From positions 83,558 to 147,557 of the forward strand of contig NHZP01000083.1 in NCBI GenBank assembly GCA_003313425.1: a DNA stretch of 64,000 bases, in the 5' to 3' direction. The number at the start of each line of letters is the position of its first letter. Position 1 is the first letter of the stretch. The notes under the pieces are model-generated. The model was not told the DNA's origin. It did not search any database and worked only from the letters and a program-made list of their open reading frames with translations. Source of the stretch: Pseudopyrenochaeta lycopersici. Taxonomy: Eukaryota > Ascomycota > Dothideomycetes > Pleosporales > Pseudopyrenochaetaceae. Shown here piece after piece: positions 33,545 through 44,236 of this stretch. A program made the translations under genes and the position numbers.

Positions 33545-33690
33545 GTTAGTAAGGGTGGGAGCCCTCAGGATGGAACATCGAGTCTTCAAAAAATTGGCTA
33601 AGTCCAATTTCCCTGTGGCTGACAGTCACGCAGGGTCACGTTAGCTGTGGCGGGTTCTGCGCACAGACGGGTTGTGATGGGCACGGGCCC
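33545..33690 (+). ncRNA. 3' hairpin block (cassette 2; homologous block ends every cassette)
   Basis: Before each inverted repeat lies 100-200 bp with conserved stem-loops: AAGGG...CCCTT; ATTGG-CTAAGT-CCAAT (33591-33610 here), which in other cassettes is AATG-CGTAAGT-CATT, so both sides change together; and CTGTGGCGC...GCGCACAG with variants GCGCA/TGCGC and GCGCG/CGCGC. A GGCACGGGCCC box often follows. This is either the 3' end of the gene transcript or a separate RNA; the pairing changes argue for selection on RNA structure. Confidence 0.6.
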
Positions 33691-33697
33691 ATTCTGT

Positions 33698-33739
33698 CAA
33701 CTTTCTTGTGTATATATGATTCCTTTCACTAGAAAGTTG
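33698..33739 (+). promoter_or_regulatory. Inverted repeat around TATA-like box (cassette 3; same in all cassettes)
   Basis: Left arm CAACTTTCTTGTG (33698-33710) and right arm CACTAGAAAGTTG (33727-33739) are inverted repeats with one mismatch; in other cassettes the arms match fully (CAACTTTCTAGTG) or extend to GACAACTTTC/GAAAGTTGTC. The loop always contains TATATATGATTCC (once TTATATGATTCC, cassette 9). Loop length falls in two classes, about 16 or 28 nt. It may be a core promoter for the RNA downstream, a cruciform or a recombination site. Confidence 0.75.
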
Positions 33740-33951
33740 TCAAGTGGTCAGGAGCCTTGCGCTTCTGATCCTGGACACTTTACATGTAAGCAGGGCCGGC
33801 GAGTGGAACGAGTAGCGAAGCGGTAGACTACTTGTAGGCTAGGGGCGCTGCACTTAGTAAGCAGAGCAGAGCACGGACAGTGCGGGTCGTCTGACCCTGT
33901 TGTGCCCACTCTTTTTCAGAACGTCAGTCTGATTGGTCTATGGCGGTAGAC
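33727..33951 (+). ncRNA. Structured cassette RNA, copy 3
   Basis: First stem AGGAGC/GCTTCT keeps pairing through G-U. Also GC-GAA-GC; GACTAC/GTAGGC (G-U); GCAGGGCC/GGGCGCTGC; GCAC/GTGC; GTCTA/TAGAC. Confidence 0.75.
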
Positions 33952-34018
33952 AGATGGAATGGGCATTACATTGCCTGCTAGGGACTAGTGTGTCTTGGCA
34001 GTGCCAGAGACGGAGGTG

Positions 34019-34025
34019 TATATAA
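34019..34025 (+). promoter_or_regulatory. Second TATA box, gene promoter (cassette 3; same layout in nearly all)
   Basis: TATATAA about 308 bp after the first TATA and 61 bp before the start ATG; cassette 21 has the same 308-bp spacing. It is followed in most cassettes by a short hairpin (such as AACAGCG...GCTGTT or GGGGA...TCCCC) and CACGGAGTG. Cassette 8 lacks it at the normal place. Confidence 0.65.
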
Positions 34026-34079
34026 CTAACTACAGCTCCTCTGCTGTTGGCATGGAGTGTTCTTTAAAACTTCATTGCG

Positions 34080-34867
34080 ATGGAATCGCGCACTGGGCAG
34101 TATACCGTAGCCTCTACTATGGATCATAGTCATGTAGTGTCACTGGACACGCTTGTGTCGGGTCAAAGGGGGGAGCCCTTCCCTGGGACAGTTGCAAACA
34201 TTGAATACCTGCGGAGTCGGGTGCCGGGTAGGTGTCTACTTGTTTCTTTTACTTCTAACTTCAGTGGGCCTCCCCCACTGACGGAGTAGCAGAGCTCGTG
34301 GAACAATGCGTCTCTCTAGCACTTCATGTGGATTTGTCGGGGAGACAGTCTTGGTGGATTACTAAGGAGAGTGGGCAACCTCCTAAGCAGTGTGTAGAGG
34401 AGCAACACCTGGAGTGTCTTTCCAAGTTCAATGAGCGCTTTAGTGCCCTGGGGGATACCCGGCAGTCGCTCCTGGTCCTTAAAGTGGAAACTGTATACTG
34501 GAACGAGATGGAACAAACTATTTTGTTTGCGCAACTCTCTATGGAGGCACTGGATGTGCTTTTGCAGCGCATAGTATCCCTTCTCATCCTGCCGTCGGGG
34601 CAGATTGTGGAACCTTCAGTTGTTAACCGAGTGGTCTCCCTGTTAGGGGACGGGTACTATAGTACGTGTGTAGACTGCGCATGTATGCCGCTCAGGGTAT
34701 GTGAGCCTTGTGCGTCGGTAAGTTATAATTCGCCAAGGTTTGTTCGAAAATGTAGATTTTCAGGTGTGTGGCCGTTTGGAGAGTCCATGTGGTTTGTTGG
34801 ACTCAGCGATGCGGTAGGAGAGGTACAACCATCAGGAAGGAACTGGCTTTCGTGTCCCTGTGCGTAG
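34080..34867 (+). CDS. Cassette 3 array protein, spliced
   Basis: Exons 34080-34227 and 34293-34867, 240 residues. Intron 65 nt with GTAGGT, CTGAC and CAG. Start context GCGATGGAATCGC is shared with most cassette genes. Exon 1 is the second type (SGQRGEPFPGTVANIEYLRS), shared nearly word for word with cassette 21. Exon 2 has SWWITKESG, VDCACM...CEPC and WFVGLSDAVG. Confidence 0.74.
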
Positions 34868-35311
34868 TACGTGTAATGATGATTTTGTAAGATACGGAGT
34901 ATAATAAGGTAGTAGCAATAGCAATGGTTAGGATGAAGTAGATGCTGACTTTGTGCTTTGCAGAATACTACGGTATTATGAACGTTTTTGATGTTATCTA
35001 TGACTATTATTTATGTTATGTTGTGAGTATGTATAGTGTTTTACTTTTTTTTTTTTTTTTTTCTATTAAAAAAATAGTACTGATATTGTAATGGCAGTGC
35101 CTTGTTAAGCACTAAGGAATTTGTGGTGCGCAGCTTCATTGTTAAGGGTGGGAGCCCTTCAGATGGAACATCGAACCTCTCGAAAAATGCGTAAGTCCAA
35201 TTTTACTGTGGCTGGAAGTCACGTTGGGTCACCTGGGGGTGTGGCGCAGATTGTGCGCACGGGGCAGAAATCAACTTTTCTAGTGTGGCGCAGCCTATAT
35301 ATGATTCCTTT

Positions 35312-35534
35312 CACTAGAAAGTTGTCAAGTGGTCAGGAGCCTTGCGCTCGGGACCACGACGGCTTTACTCTAAGCTCTGGCCGTGACTGGAGGGAACAGC
35401 GAAGCGTTAAACCACCTGGGGTTTAGGGCAAGAGACCCCGGTAAGCAAAGCATGACATGGATATGTGAGTCAGATGACCATGGGTTGCCACTCTTTTTAT
35501 CAATCAATCATTTGATTGGTCTATGAATATGGAC
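35312..35534 (+). ncRNA. Structured cassette RNA, copy 4
   Basis: Same sequence as copy 1, here with its TATA (about 35295-35302) and left repeat arm (CAACTTTTCTAGTG, one extra T). Confidence 0.75.
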
Positions 35535-35673
35535 GTAGGGACTAGGCAGTCCGCTGCTCTCTAGGGACTAGCGTGTCTTGGCAAAGAACAGGATGGATAT
35601 GCCTATATATAATAACAGAGAATCTGTTGCTACGGAGTGTGTTTTTATAGAACACTTCTTTTACGATACTGTG

Positions 35674-36468
35674 ATGGAGTCACACGCTGGAGGCAGTAAC
35701 GCGGTTATGGACGTTGGTGTACTGGGTGTCCACGTACGAAGTTGGCTGGACAGCCTTGTTGAAGGGGCTACTGTTCGTGTATTGTCACCATCTGACAATC
35801 ACATGGAGTGGGTGCGGAGGCACATTCACAGTAAGTGGATACTTCCTTTCTTCTAGTTAGGGGGAGGTCCCCCAACTGACAGAGTAGTAGCGTTGGCGGA
35901 GTGCGGCGCGTCGGTCACGTGTGATGTGAAGTTCAATGGGGTTGTATCTTGGTGGATCACCAAGGAGAGCGGATGCCTTCCTACCCAGTGTGTGGAGGAA
36001 CAGCACACGGGGTGTTTAAACGCTTATAAGGAACTGTGTGCACGTAGTGTTCCTAGGCAGGCACTTCTCATCTGGAAGGTGAGTTTGTTGAGGGACTTTA
36101 CTGTACGTAGTATGGTTGTCTTTGCAGAGCTGTCAGTAGAGACATTGGATGTGTTGGCGCGCAGTTTGCTGTGCCATCTTCATACACGGCGTGGAGACCT
36201 CGTGCAGGCGGAGGAGGTCGATACGCTCTTTGACGCACTTGATCAAGGGCGATTTTCCAGTAGCGTTGGATGCGGGTGCACCTGGACTATGGAGTGTGAT
36301 GACTGTGGACTGCTGTATGAAGGGCAGCCACGTTTTACTCGTTGTGATACGTTTAGTGGGATACGTTTAGGCGGAGAGAATAGGTGGTTTACTGGGCTCA
36401 GTGACGGAGCCGGTGTTGTAAAGCCTTCTAATCTCCCTTGGCTTAGTTGCGGACGCTCTAGGTTGTAG
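35674..36468 (+). CDS. Cassette 4 array protein (identical to cassette 1)
   Basis: Exons 35674-35830 and 35891-36468. Translation and flanks match cassette 1 at an offset of exactly 4754 bp, so this is a recent copy. It stands in direct tandem with another identical unit, cassette 5. Confidence 0.72.
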
Positions 36469-36893
36469 TCTGTACTCTTGTTATGCAAGAGAGTACAGTT
36501 ATGACGTTAAGTGTAGTTCTTTTGGTAAGGTTGCTGTTGTAGAGTTATTCTAAACAGTGGGTTACGAATTAAAAGTAAGTACTTGTATGCATTATGTTTT
36601 TAGTTTTCTTTTCTTTCAAACTGAAAAAAATAGGAGTTGGGTAGAGCAATGTATACTGAGTATATTTTATAGGAGTAGAATAATAGAGGGTTTGTGACGC
36701 CGAGCTTAGTCATCGAGGGTGGGAGCCCTTCAGATGGAACATCGAATCTGCAGAAAAATTGGCTAAGTCCAATTTCCCTGTGGCTGACAGTCACGCAGGG
36801 TCACGTTAGCTGTGGCGCGGGGAGCGCAGACATGGGTCATGTTGGGGCACGGGCCCCCTCCGACAACTTTCGAGTGCTATATATGATTCCTTT

Positions 36894-37116
36894 CACTAGA
36901 AAGTTGTCAAGTGGTCAGGAGCCTTGCGCTCGGGACCACGACGGCTTTACTCTAAGCTCTGGCCGTGACTGGAGGGAACAGCGAAGCGTTAAACCACCTG
37001 GGGTTTAGGGCAAGAGACCCCGGTAAGCAAAGCATGACATGGATATGTGAGTCAGATGACCATGGGTTGCCACTCTTTTTATCAATCAATCATTTGATTG
37101 GTCTATGAATATGGAC
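36894..37116 (+). ncRNA. Structured cassette RNA, copy 5
   Basis: Same sequence as copy 1 (offset 6336). The upstream inverted repeat is the short-loop class (CAACTTTCGAGTG). Confidence 0.75.
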
Positions 37117-37255
37117 GTAGGGACTAGGCAGTCCGCTGCTCTCTAGGGACTAGCGTGTCTTGGCAAAGAACAGGATGGATATGCCTATATATAATAACAG
37201 AGAATCTGTTGCTACGGAGTGTGTTTTTATAGAACACTTCTTTTACGATACTGTG

Positions 37256-38050
37256 ATGGAGTCACACGCTGGAGGCAGTAACGCGGTTATGGACGTTGGT
37301 GTACTGGGTGTCCACGTACGAAGTTGGCTGGACAGCCTTGTTGAAGGGGCTACTGTTCGTGTATTGTCACCATCTGACAATCACATGGAGTGGGTGCGGA
37401 GGCACATTCACAGTAAGTGGATACTTCCTTTCTTCTAGTTAGGGGGAGGTCCCCCAACTGACAGAGTAGTAGCGTTGGCGGAGTGCGGCGCGTCGGTCAC
37501 GTGTGATGTGAAGTTCAATGGGGTTGTATCTTGGTGGATCACCAAGGAGAGCGGATGCCTTCCTACCCAGTGTGTGGAGGAACAGCACACGGGGTGTTTA
37601 AACGCTTATAAGGAACTGTGTGCACGTAGTGTTCCTAGGCAGGCACTTCTCATCTGGAAGGTGAGTTTGTTGAGGGACTTTACTGTACGTAGTATGGTTG
37701 TCTTTGCAGAGCTGTCAGTAGAGACATTGGATGTGTTGGCGCGCAGTTTGCTGTGCCATCTTCATACACGGCGTGGAGACCTCGTGCAGGCGGAGGAGGT
37801 CGATACGCTCTTTGACGCACTTGATCAAGGGCGATTTTCCAGTAGCGTTGGATGCGGGTGCACCTGGACTATGGAGTGTGATGACTGTGGACTGCTGTAT
37901 GAAGGGCAGCCACGTTTTACTCGTTGTGATACGTTTAGTGGGATACGTTTAGGCGGAGAGAATAGGTGGTTTACTGGGCTCAGTGACGGAGCCGGTGTTG
38001 TAAAGCCTTCTAATCTCCCTTGGCTTAGTTGCGGACGCTCTAGGTTGTAG
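37256..38050 (+). CDS. Cassette 5 array protein (identical to cassette 1)
   Basis: Exons 37256-37412 and 37473-38050. Identical to cassette 1 by eye. The copies diverge only within the next cassette's RNA (after GCGCTCC near 38515), which places duplication endpoints in the shared RNA region. Confidence 0.72.
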
Positions 38051-38475
38051 TCTGTACTCTTGTTATGCAAGAGAGTACAGTTATGACGTTAAGTGTAGTT
38101 CTTTTGGTAAGGTTGCTGTTGTAGAGTTATTCTAAACAGTGGGTTACGAATTAAAAGTAAGTACTTGTATGCATTATGTTTTTAGTTTTCTTTTCTTTCA
38201 AACTGAAAAAAATAGGAGTTGGGTAGAGCAATGTATACTGAGTATATTTTATAGGAGTAGAATAATAGAGGGTTTGTGACGCCGAGCTTAGTCATCGAGG
38301 GTGGGAGCCCTTCAGATGGAACATCGAATCTGCAGAAAAATTGGCTAAGTCCAATTTCCCTGTGGCTGACAGTCACGCAGGGTCACGTTAGCTGTGGCGC
38401 GGGGAGCGCAGACATGGGTCATGTTGGGGCACGGGCCCCCTCCGACAACTTTCGAGTGCTATATATGATTCCTTT

Positions 38476-38720
38476 CACTAGAAAGTTGTCAAGTGGTCAG
38501 GAGCCTTGCGCTCCTTACCCCTGACACTTTACACCTAAGCAGGGCCTGTGACTGGAGGGAACAGCGAAGCGGTAGGCTTTTTAAAGCCTAGGGGCCATGC
38601 ACGCTTAAGTAACACGAAGCACGGACTGTGTGAGTCAGATGACGCTGGGTTACCCGTGGGTGGCACTCCTGCCCCCACTCCGTCCTCAATCAGTTGTCTG
38701 ATTGGTCTATAGCTATAGAC
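38476..38720 (+). ncRNA. Structured cassette RNA, copy 6 (with extra helix)
   Basis: Stems AGGAGC/GCTCCT, GC-GAA-GC, AGGCTTT/AAAGCCT. Contains an optional extra hairpin GTGGG...CCCAC (about 38657-38683), also found in copies 8, 15 and 20. Confidence 0.75.
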
Positions 38721-38870
38721 GCATGGAATGTGCATTTGGTTGCTCACTAGGGACTAGCATTTCTTGGCGAAGACAGCATGGACATGAATATATCACACGA
38801 ACAGAGAATCTGTGTTCACGGATGTGCTTCACTTCCTCAAGGGTTTGTTTTCTTCTTGTATTACCGCGCG

Positions 38871-39653
38871 ATGGAGTCGCAAGCCGGGCAGGGCACTGGC
38901 AATGCGGAGGCTGTTTCTGCTATAAGCTTCTTGTCTCTTCTAGAAGCGTTGGAGGAAGGAAGTTTTTTCCTATTGTCTGTAGAGACAGGTGCGGAGCGGC
39001 AATGCGTGAGAGGTCACGTGCATAGTCAGTGTCTTTTTTCCCACTCGTCTTCTAAAACTGACGGAGTAGCAGCGCTAGTGGAACGCGGGATGTCTCTCAC
39101 AATCTTCTTGGATTTGTCGGGGAGACAATCTTGGTGGGTAACTAAAGAAAGTGGACGACTCTCTCAACAGTGTGTGGAGCAACAGCATATATTTTGTCTA
39201 AAAGATTATAAGGAACTTAGTGCCGAAGGTGGGACCCGGCAGTCGCTCCTGGTCCTCAAGGTGGATGCACTCCACCCGGATGGGGTGGTCGAGAGCCAGG
39301 TTGCTTTTGCGCAGCTCTCGGTAGAGGCACTCGATGTGGTCGTGGAACGCATAGTACCCCTTCTCATCCTACCAGAAGGGCAGAGGGCGGATACTTTTAT
39401 GACGTCTTCTATATTGTTGTACTCGTTGGACAATGGGTGGTACAGTACGTGTGTCGATTGCGCATGTACGGCGCGTAGAAAGTGTGAGCCTTGTGCGTAT
39501 GTACAATTTTTTAAGGCTAGGTTTGTTCGAGTAGATGAATTTTCCGGGGTACGGCCATGTAGAGAGTCGTATTGGTTTACTGGGATCAGTGACGCTGTGG
39601 GAGCAGTACTACCATCGGGAAGGAACTGGTTGAGTTGCACTCGTTTTTGGTAA
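38871..39653 (+). CDS. Cassette 6 array protein, spliced
   Basis: Exons 38871-39024 and 39073-39653, 244 residues. The 48-nt intron starts GTCAGT (unusual third base) and is a multiple of three without a stop, so an unspliced product would also be open. Exon 2: SWWVTKESG, VDCACT...CEPC, WFTGISDAVG. An upstream in-frame ATG at 38778 lies near the second promoter and is less likely. Confidence 0.72.
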   Translation: MESQAGQGTGNAEAVSAISFLSLLEALEEGSFFLLSVETGAERQCVRGHVHSQCLFSHSSSKTDGVAALVERGMSLTIFLDLSGRQSWWVTKESGRLSQQCVEQQHIFCLKDYKELSAEGGTRQSLLVLKVDALHPDGVVESQVAFAQLSVEALDVVVERIVPLLILPEGQRADTFMTSSILLYSLDNGWYSTCVDCACTARRKCEPCAYVQFFKARFVRVDEFSGVRPCRESYWFTGISDAVGAVLPSGRNWLSCTRFW

Positions 39654-40043
39654 GAATATCGTGATGGTAAGAGTACGTAGTCCCTGTGTCCATGTAATGG
39701 TAATAATATATCTCAGTAGGATACAAAAAGTATCAAGTCCATATGGTATGTTATAGTAAAGTATATTATGGTAAGTGTATTTACTTTTTTACATATAGTT
39801 GCTAACATGGTAATGGTAGGGTGATGAGAACAAAAAAATGAACAATGGTAGTGCGGAGCTTCATTAGTAAGGGTGTGGGCGCCCTTGGGATGGAGCACCA
39901 TCTCCAAAGAAAAAAAAAATGCGTAAGTCCATTTTCCGTGTGGCTGGAGGGCACGCCGAGTCAGCAGGAGATGTGGCACATGGGGGGGCACGGGCCCCGA
40001 CTCAACTTTCTAGTGTGGCGTTTTGCCTATATATGATTCCTTT

Positions 40044-40268
40044 CACTAGAAAGTTGTCAAGTGGTCAGGAGCCTTGCGCTTCTGATCCTAGACACTTTAC
40101 AATTAAGCAGAGCCTGTGAGTGGAGCGAGTACCGAAGGGTTAGTCTTGAATAAGACTAGAGGCGCTGCCCCCTGTAAGTAAGCCAGAGCACGGACGGTGC
40201 GGGTCGTTTGACCTTGGTTTGCCCACTCTTTTTCAGGACGTTAGTCTGATTGGTCTATGAACATAGAC
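40044..40268 (+). ncRNA. Structured cassette RNA, copy 7
   Basis: Stems CC-GAA-GG, AGTCTT/AAGACT, GTAAGCC/GGTTTGC, GTCTATG/CATAGAC. Confidence 0.75.
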
Positions 40269-40468
40269 ACGGGGACTAGGCAGTATACTGCCCACTAGGG
40301 ACTGGTATTTCTTGGCGGCGCGCAAGACGGGGACATATATAACAACAGCGTCTCTGCTGTTGGCACGGAGTGTGTTTTACATTCCCTTGGGATACGCATA
40401 ATATTCTGGTGGATATTGTGTGGCACACTTTTCACGGATGTGCTCCTAGTGCACCATCGAAGGCCTTT

Positions 40469-41325
40469 ATGGGTACCCTTTTGGGACCCTCGCCCAACGG
40501 GGCTCCTATGAAATGGGATGTGGAACGTTTGAGTAATGCGACTTGGAGAGATGTCGCGGTGTTGTGGAGCAAGAGATATTTGCGCTTATGGGTGGATGCC
40601 CGAGCAAGAGCGTGGCTGGAGCAAATACGTGACAGTTGTCAGCGCTGGTGTGGTAATGGGATGGAGGTCCCATTTGCATTTGTTGTAGCACACATGGAAT
40701 GTGAGTGTAGAACATGGTACATCTATGCTATGCTGAACATCACGTAGTGCTTCTGCATCACTGTGTTTCAGTGAGCTGTGTTGTCACTGACGGTGGCACA
40801 ATGAAGTGGCTGCTTATGAAAGACCAGCGCTCTTGTGGTGGAGACACATCGATAAGTTATGAAGGATCTTCCTCACGCGTAATGCGTGCCCATGTAGTGG
40901 TTACTGCGGCTGGTGCGGTTGCAGTGTTGCCGCTATGTAAGAGCTCGCTACTGGCTGTAGCACGGGGGATCGGGCCGGTCCTAGCCGGTGTTCTCTATGG
41001 GAGAATTGTAAAGAATCCTAATCGCACTGTGTTGCGTCGTAAGCGCACGGTAGTTGCGGTGACAGCTGTGCAAGAGGTGTTCCGTCATGTGGAGATCGGA
41101 GGCTTTATGGGGGCAGTAGGGTGTGTCTGCACAGTAGCTGGTTCTGTGTGCGGAGCATGTGCCTTTGCTGCTCTGTCTGTGGACATAAAGGTTTTGACCG
41201 TTGACGATGTTAATGGCATTGTGGACGGGAGCGATTGGTGGGATGGTTATACCACTGTGCCAGGTTATGCCAAAGGGGCGGCTGTTTTTGATGAAGTAGT
41301 ACGAAATAGTAAGCGACTCTCTTAA
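40469..41325 (+). CDS. Cassette 7 array protein, highly diverged member, spliced
   Basis: Exons 40469-40700 and 40748-41325, 269 residues. The 47-nt intron (GTGAGT...TGCTGAAC...TAG) keeps the family's phase and place. Overall sequence is far from the others, but landmarks remain: CVSVSCVV, KWLLMKDQRSC in place of WWxTKESG, VGCVC...CGAC in place of the Cys cluster, and SDWWDGYTTVPGYAKG in place of WFTGxSDAVG. Membership is inferred from these and from intron position. The start is the first ATG giving the frame; a short ATG-TGC-TCC-TAG lies before it. Confidence 0.6.
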
Positions 41326-41627
41326 GTTATTGTTTTTGTTGAATTTGAAATAAACGTAGCATATAGTTATTTGTATTGATCGTATTATATAGAACTTATA
41401 CAGAACCCTAAACAATTGAAAAAATTGTATTACAGAGCTTGGTTAGTAAGGGTGTGAACCCTTAAAATGGAACATCGAATCTTCAAAAAAAAATGCGTAA
41501 GTCCATTTTCCCTGTGGCTGGAGGGCCATGCAGAGTCACGTTAGCTGTGGCGCGTTCTGCGCACAGACGGGTCGAGTTGGGGCACGGGCCCATTCTGTCA
41601 ACTTTCGAGTGTATATATGATTCCTTT

Positions 41628-41859
41628 CACTAGAAAGTTGTCAAGTGGTCACCAGCCTTGCGCTGGTTACCCTGGACACTTTACCTGTAAGCTTTGCCAA
41701 CGAGTGGAACGAGAAGCGGACGCGTTAGGCTTTTTAAAGACTACGGCATAAGCACTAGCTAAGCAAGCCGAAGCACGGACGTCGCGGGTCATCTGACCTC
41801 AGGTTGCACGTGAGGAGCACCCCTGCCCTCACACGGACCAGATGTTCATAGTTATGGAC
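41628..41859 (+). ncRNA. Structured cassette RNA, copy 8 (diverged, extra helix)
   Basis: First stem ACCAGC/GCTGGT. Extra hairpin GTGAGG...CCCTCAC (about 41809-41833). The later AATCAG hairpin is missing, so this copy is partly degraded. Confidence 0.65.
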
Positions 41860-42063
41860 ACAACGGAGTGGGCGCATTATGGAATAATAGTCTTGGTATA
41901 GAGACTGTAGTGGATGCTCTGCGGTAGTTGTCCCGGAGGGTATCAGTTGGGTACTGCCGCAGTCCCTTTGGTAGGCCTCTTGGAGTGGCCGTTCCTACCG
42001 TACGCTAAGCTTAGGTGCGGGCGTCGCTTGAGCATGGAGTGCTGTTGGCAGGACTGCCTATAA

Positions 42064-42526
42064 ATGGAGCATGCCACGGCGTTGCTTTGGGTAGCGGAGC
42101 TTTTATCGTGCTCTGTTGTTATCAACATGATGTTGTCTGATGTGCGTGAGGCTCGCACTATTGCCGATCAGGCGATCAGTATGTGTAATCTCTCCGTGTA
42201 TTGCGGAGTGTGTGGAACTGTTTGCAGGGTGGTTACTAATGTTGCGGCGTGTAGGCGTCGCTTCACTGTTGTATATGCCCATGTCGGGCGAGTGGGAGGT
42301 CACTTGGATTACCGACGATAAGCAAAGTTGCTGGGAAGCGTGTTTAGTACATGTGTACACGCGAGACGGGGAGGATCAATGGGAGATTATTGCGAGAGAA
42401 GATGGTGACAGCCGCGTCACCGCTGCCATGTCTCTCTTGGTGTCACTAGAGGTAGCGCTTGGTAGAGCTCCACGGGCTACGTTGGTTACAAAGCAAACGA
42501 GTGTACCGTTTACGTTACGTAGTTGA
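42064..42526 (+). pseudogene. Cassette 8 degenerate array gene
   Basis: Only fragments of the family remain. In the 42140-42526 frame ASLLYMPMSGEWEVTWITDDKQSC corresponds, with gaps, to the family's SLTVHVPLSG...WWxTKESG segment; the Cys cluster and C-terminus are missing. A possible remnant (VDCSVWMC) is in another frame near 42518-42560. The second TATA is not at its usual place (TATAAA occurs at 42059). A 42064 start with an intron ending TAG at 42254 is possible but no splice choice fits cleanly. Probably a decayed gene; a very diverged live one is not excluded. Confidence 0.45.
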
Positions 42527-43203
42527 TTGTTCCGTATGGATGTGCGGAGTAGACATAGGGCTGATAACGTATGGAGTGGTTTGTCCCTGTGCGCAAGGTG
42601 TGGAGCGTGTTGCGAGTATCGTGATGGCCTATCTCGATAAGGGCTTATGAAGACATGTTTTGTAGTCACGTAAGTGTGTCTTTATCTATTGTTAGTGTGT
42701 ACACTTTTTCTTATGTATGGTAGGTGCATATTTGGGGACTAGGTTTATGGAGTATTGTAGTAGAGTACTTGAATGTGTTCATGACTTATGTAGGTAGGCA
42801 ATGGGCCTATACTTCTATCATAGGGACTGTGTTTTAATGTAGTTATGTAGGTATCGGATACCTAGAACTATTGTTTAGTAGTAGTATTCTGTAAAAATAC
42901 TCTTACTATGTATATTGTTTATGTAGAATAGACTAGGATTATTTTTTTTTTTTTTTTTTAACTATAAAATATTTTCTCTATATATATGTGTAGTAACGTG
43001 TTGCGTTAGGAAAAGCAACGAAGAATTTGTATGGCGGAGGTCAGTCAGTAAGGGTGGGAGCCCTGAAGATGGAAAACCATCTCTCAGAAATTGGCTATGT
43101 CCGATTTTGTTGTGGCTGGAGGTCACGTTTTACCGGGGTGCTGAAAAATTTTTCAGCCACGTCAACTTTCTAGTGTGGCGTTTCGCCCTTATATGATTCC
43201 TTT

Positions 43204-43426
43204 CACTAGAAAGTTGTCAAGTGGTCGAGAGCCTTGCGCTCGGGACCACGACGGCTTTACTCTAAGCTTTGCCCGCGACTGGAGGGAGTACCGAAGGGTT
43301 AGGCTCCTTGGAGACTAGGGGCAAAAGCCCTGGTAAGTAACACGAAGCACGGACTGTGCGGGTCACTTGACCTCAGTTTACCCACATTTATTCAATCAGA
43401 GTCCTGATTGGTCTATGAACGTAGAC
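43204..43426 (+). ncRNA. Structured cassette RNA, copy 9
   Basis: TATA variant TTATATGATTCC. Stems CC-GAA-GG, GGCTCC/GGAGACT, CTTTGCCC/GGGCAAAAG, AATCAG/CTGATT, GTCTATG/GTAGAC. The 5' part shares the GGACCACGACGGC sequence of copy 1. Confidence 0.73.
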
Positions 43427-43660
43427 AGCATGGAAGGGGCATGCCTCTGCCTACTAGGGACTAGTGTGTCTTGGCAAAGACAGGGTGGACATCGATATAT
43501 AACCACAACAGCGTCTCTGCTGTTGGCACGGAGTGTGTTTTTATAGAATACTTCTTTTTGATTTAGGGTGGAGCCCGTTTTCTGTAGGGTTTTTTAAAGT
43601 TCCACCAAGCCGAAGGCTGGGGCTTAGGTTCTGTAGGTTTTTCTCGCGTGGAGCGCATTG

Positions 43661-44236
43661 ATGTTTGGGAAGCTTAGGCTGATCTTTTGTCCTGCAGTAC
43701 TGCAGACTTTTGTCACGAGCCGCGCTTGTAGTAGTAGTCCGGGTTCGGACGCGATGGACTCAGATGCCATGGAATGGGAAGGTACGGATGGTACTGGCAA
43801 CTCAGAAGGGGCTGTTAGGGGACCTGTTGCGGGAGATTCCGTGAAGCTCTCGAAACGTAGGAAGCGGGAGCGTCGTGGTCTTCGCACGAAGCCATCTTCG
43901 TTAGTGCACCAGCCGCCTTTTTTTAGAGAGGTTGTGCGGCGGGAGTCCTTTTCTAGAGCGTGGGAGCGCGAGGTTGTGGTGTGCCATTCTTGCACTTCCT
44001 TGTGTACGCGCGAGTCGTGTCAAGGTGCTCGTGTAGAGGAGCAGTGGGTAGTCAGCTATGTGCAGTTGTATGATCGTTCAGGGGCAACGCGGGTGTTGCC
44101 TTCGAGTGGAGGGCGGCTTTTATGGAAGAGCGACTGTGGCGCGGAGTCGTGGTTTAATGACATGGGGGAGCGTGTTCCCTATTCGCAGTCTGGAGCTGCG
44201 TTGTTCCGTGTGAGAATGAGTGGAGCTATTGAGTAA
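43661..44236 (+). CDS. Cassette 9 unique basic, Cys-containing protein
   Basis: 191 residues from the ATG at 43661. An ATG at 43754 has the array's usual start context (GCGATGGA...) and would give 160 residues, so the start is open. Not recognisably the main family. A strongly basic run KLSKRRKRERRGLR (about 62-76) looks like a nuclear localisation signal. C-x2-C-x3-C-x4-C (CHSC...CTRESC) could bind metal. A late WFNDMGERVPYSQSG faintly recalls the family's WFTGxSDAVGxxxPSG. An acidic N-terminal part precedes the basic run. It occupies the normal gene slot of a 1587-bp cassette. Possibly DNA- or RNA-binding; function unknown. Confidence 0.6.
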   Translation: MFGKLRLIFCPAVLQTFVTSRACSSSPGSDAMDSDAMEWEGTDGTGNSEGAVRGPVAGDSVKLSKRRKRERRGLRTKPSSLVHQPPFFREVVRRESFSRAWEREVVVCHSCTSLCTRESCQGARVEEQWVVSYVQLYDRSGATRVLPSSGGRLLWKSDCGAESWFNDMGERVPYSQSGAALFRVRMSGAIE

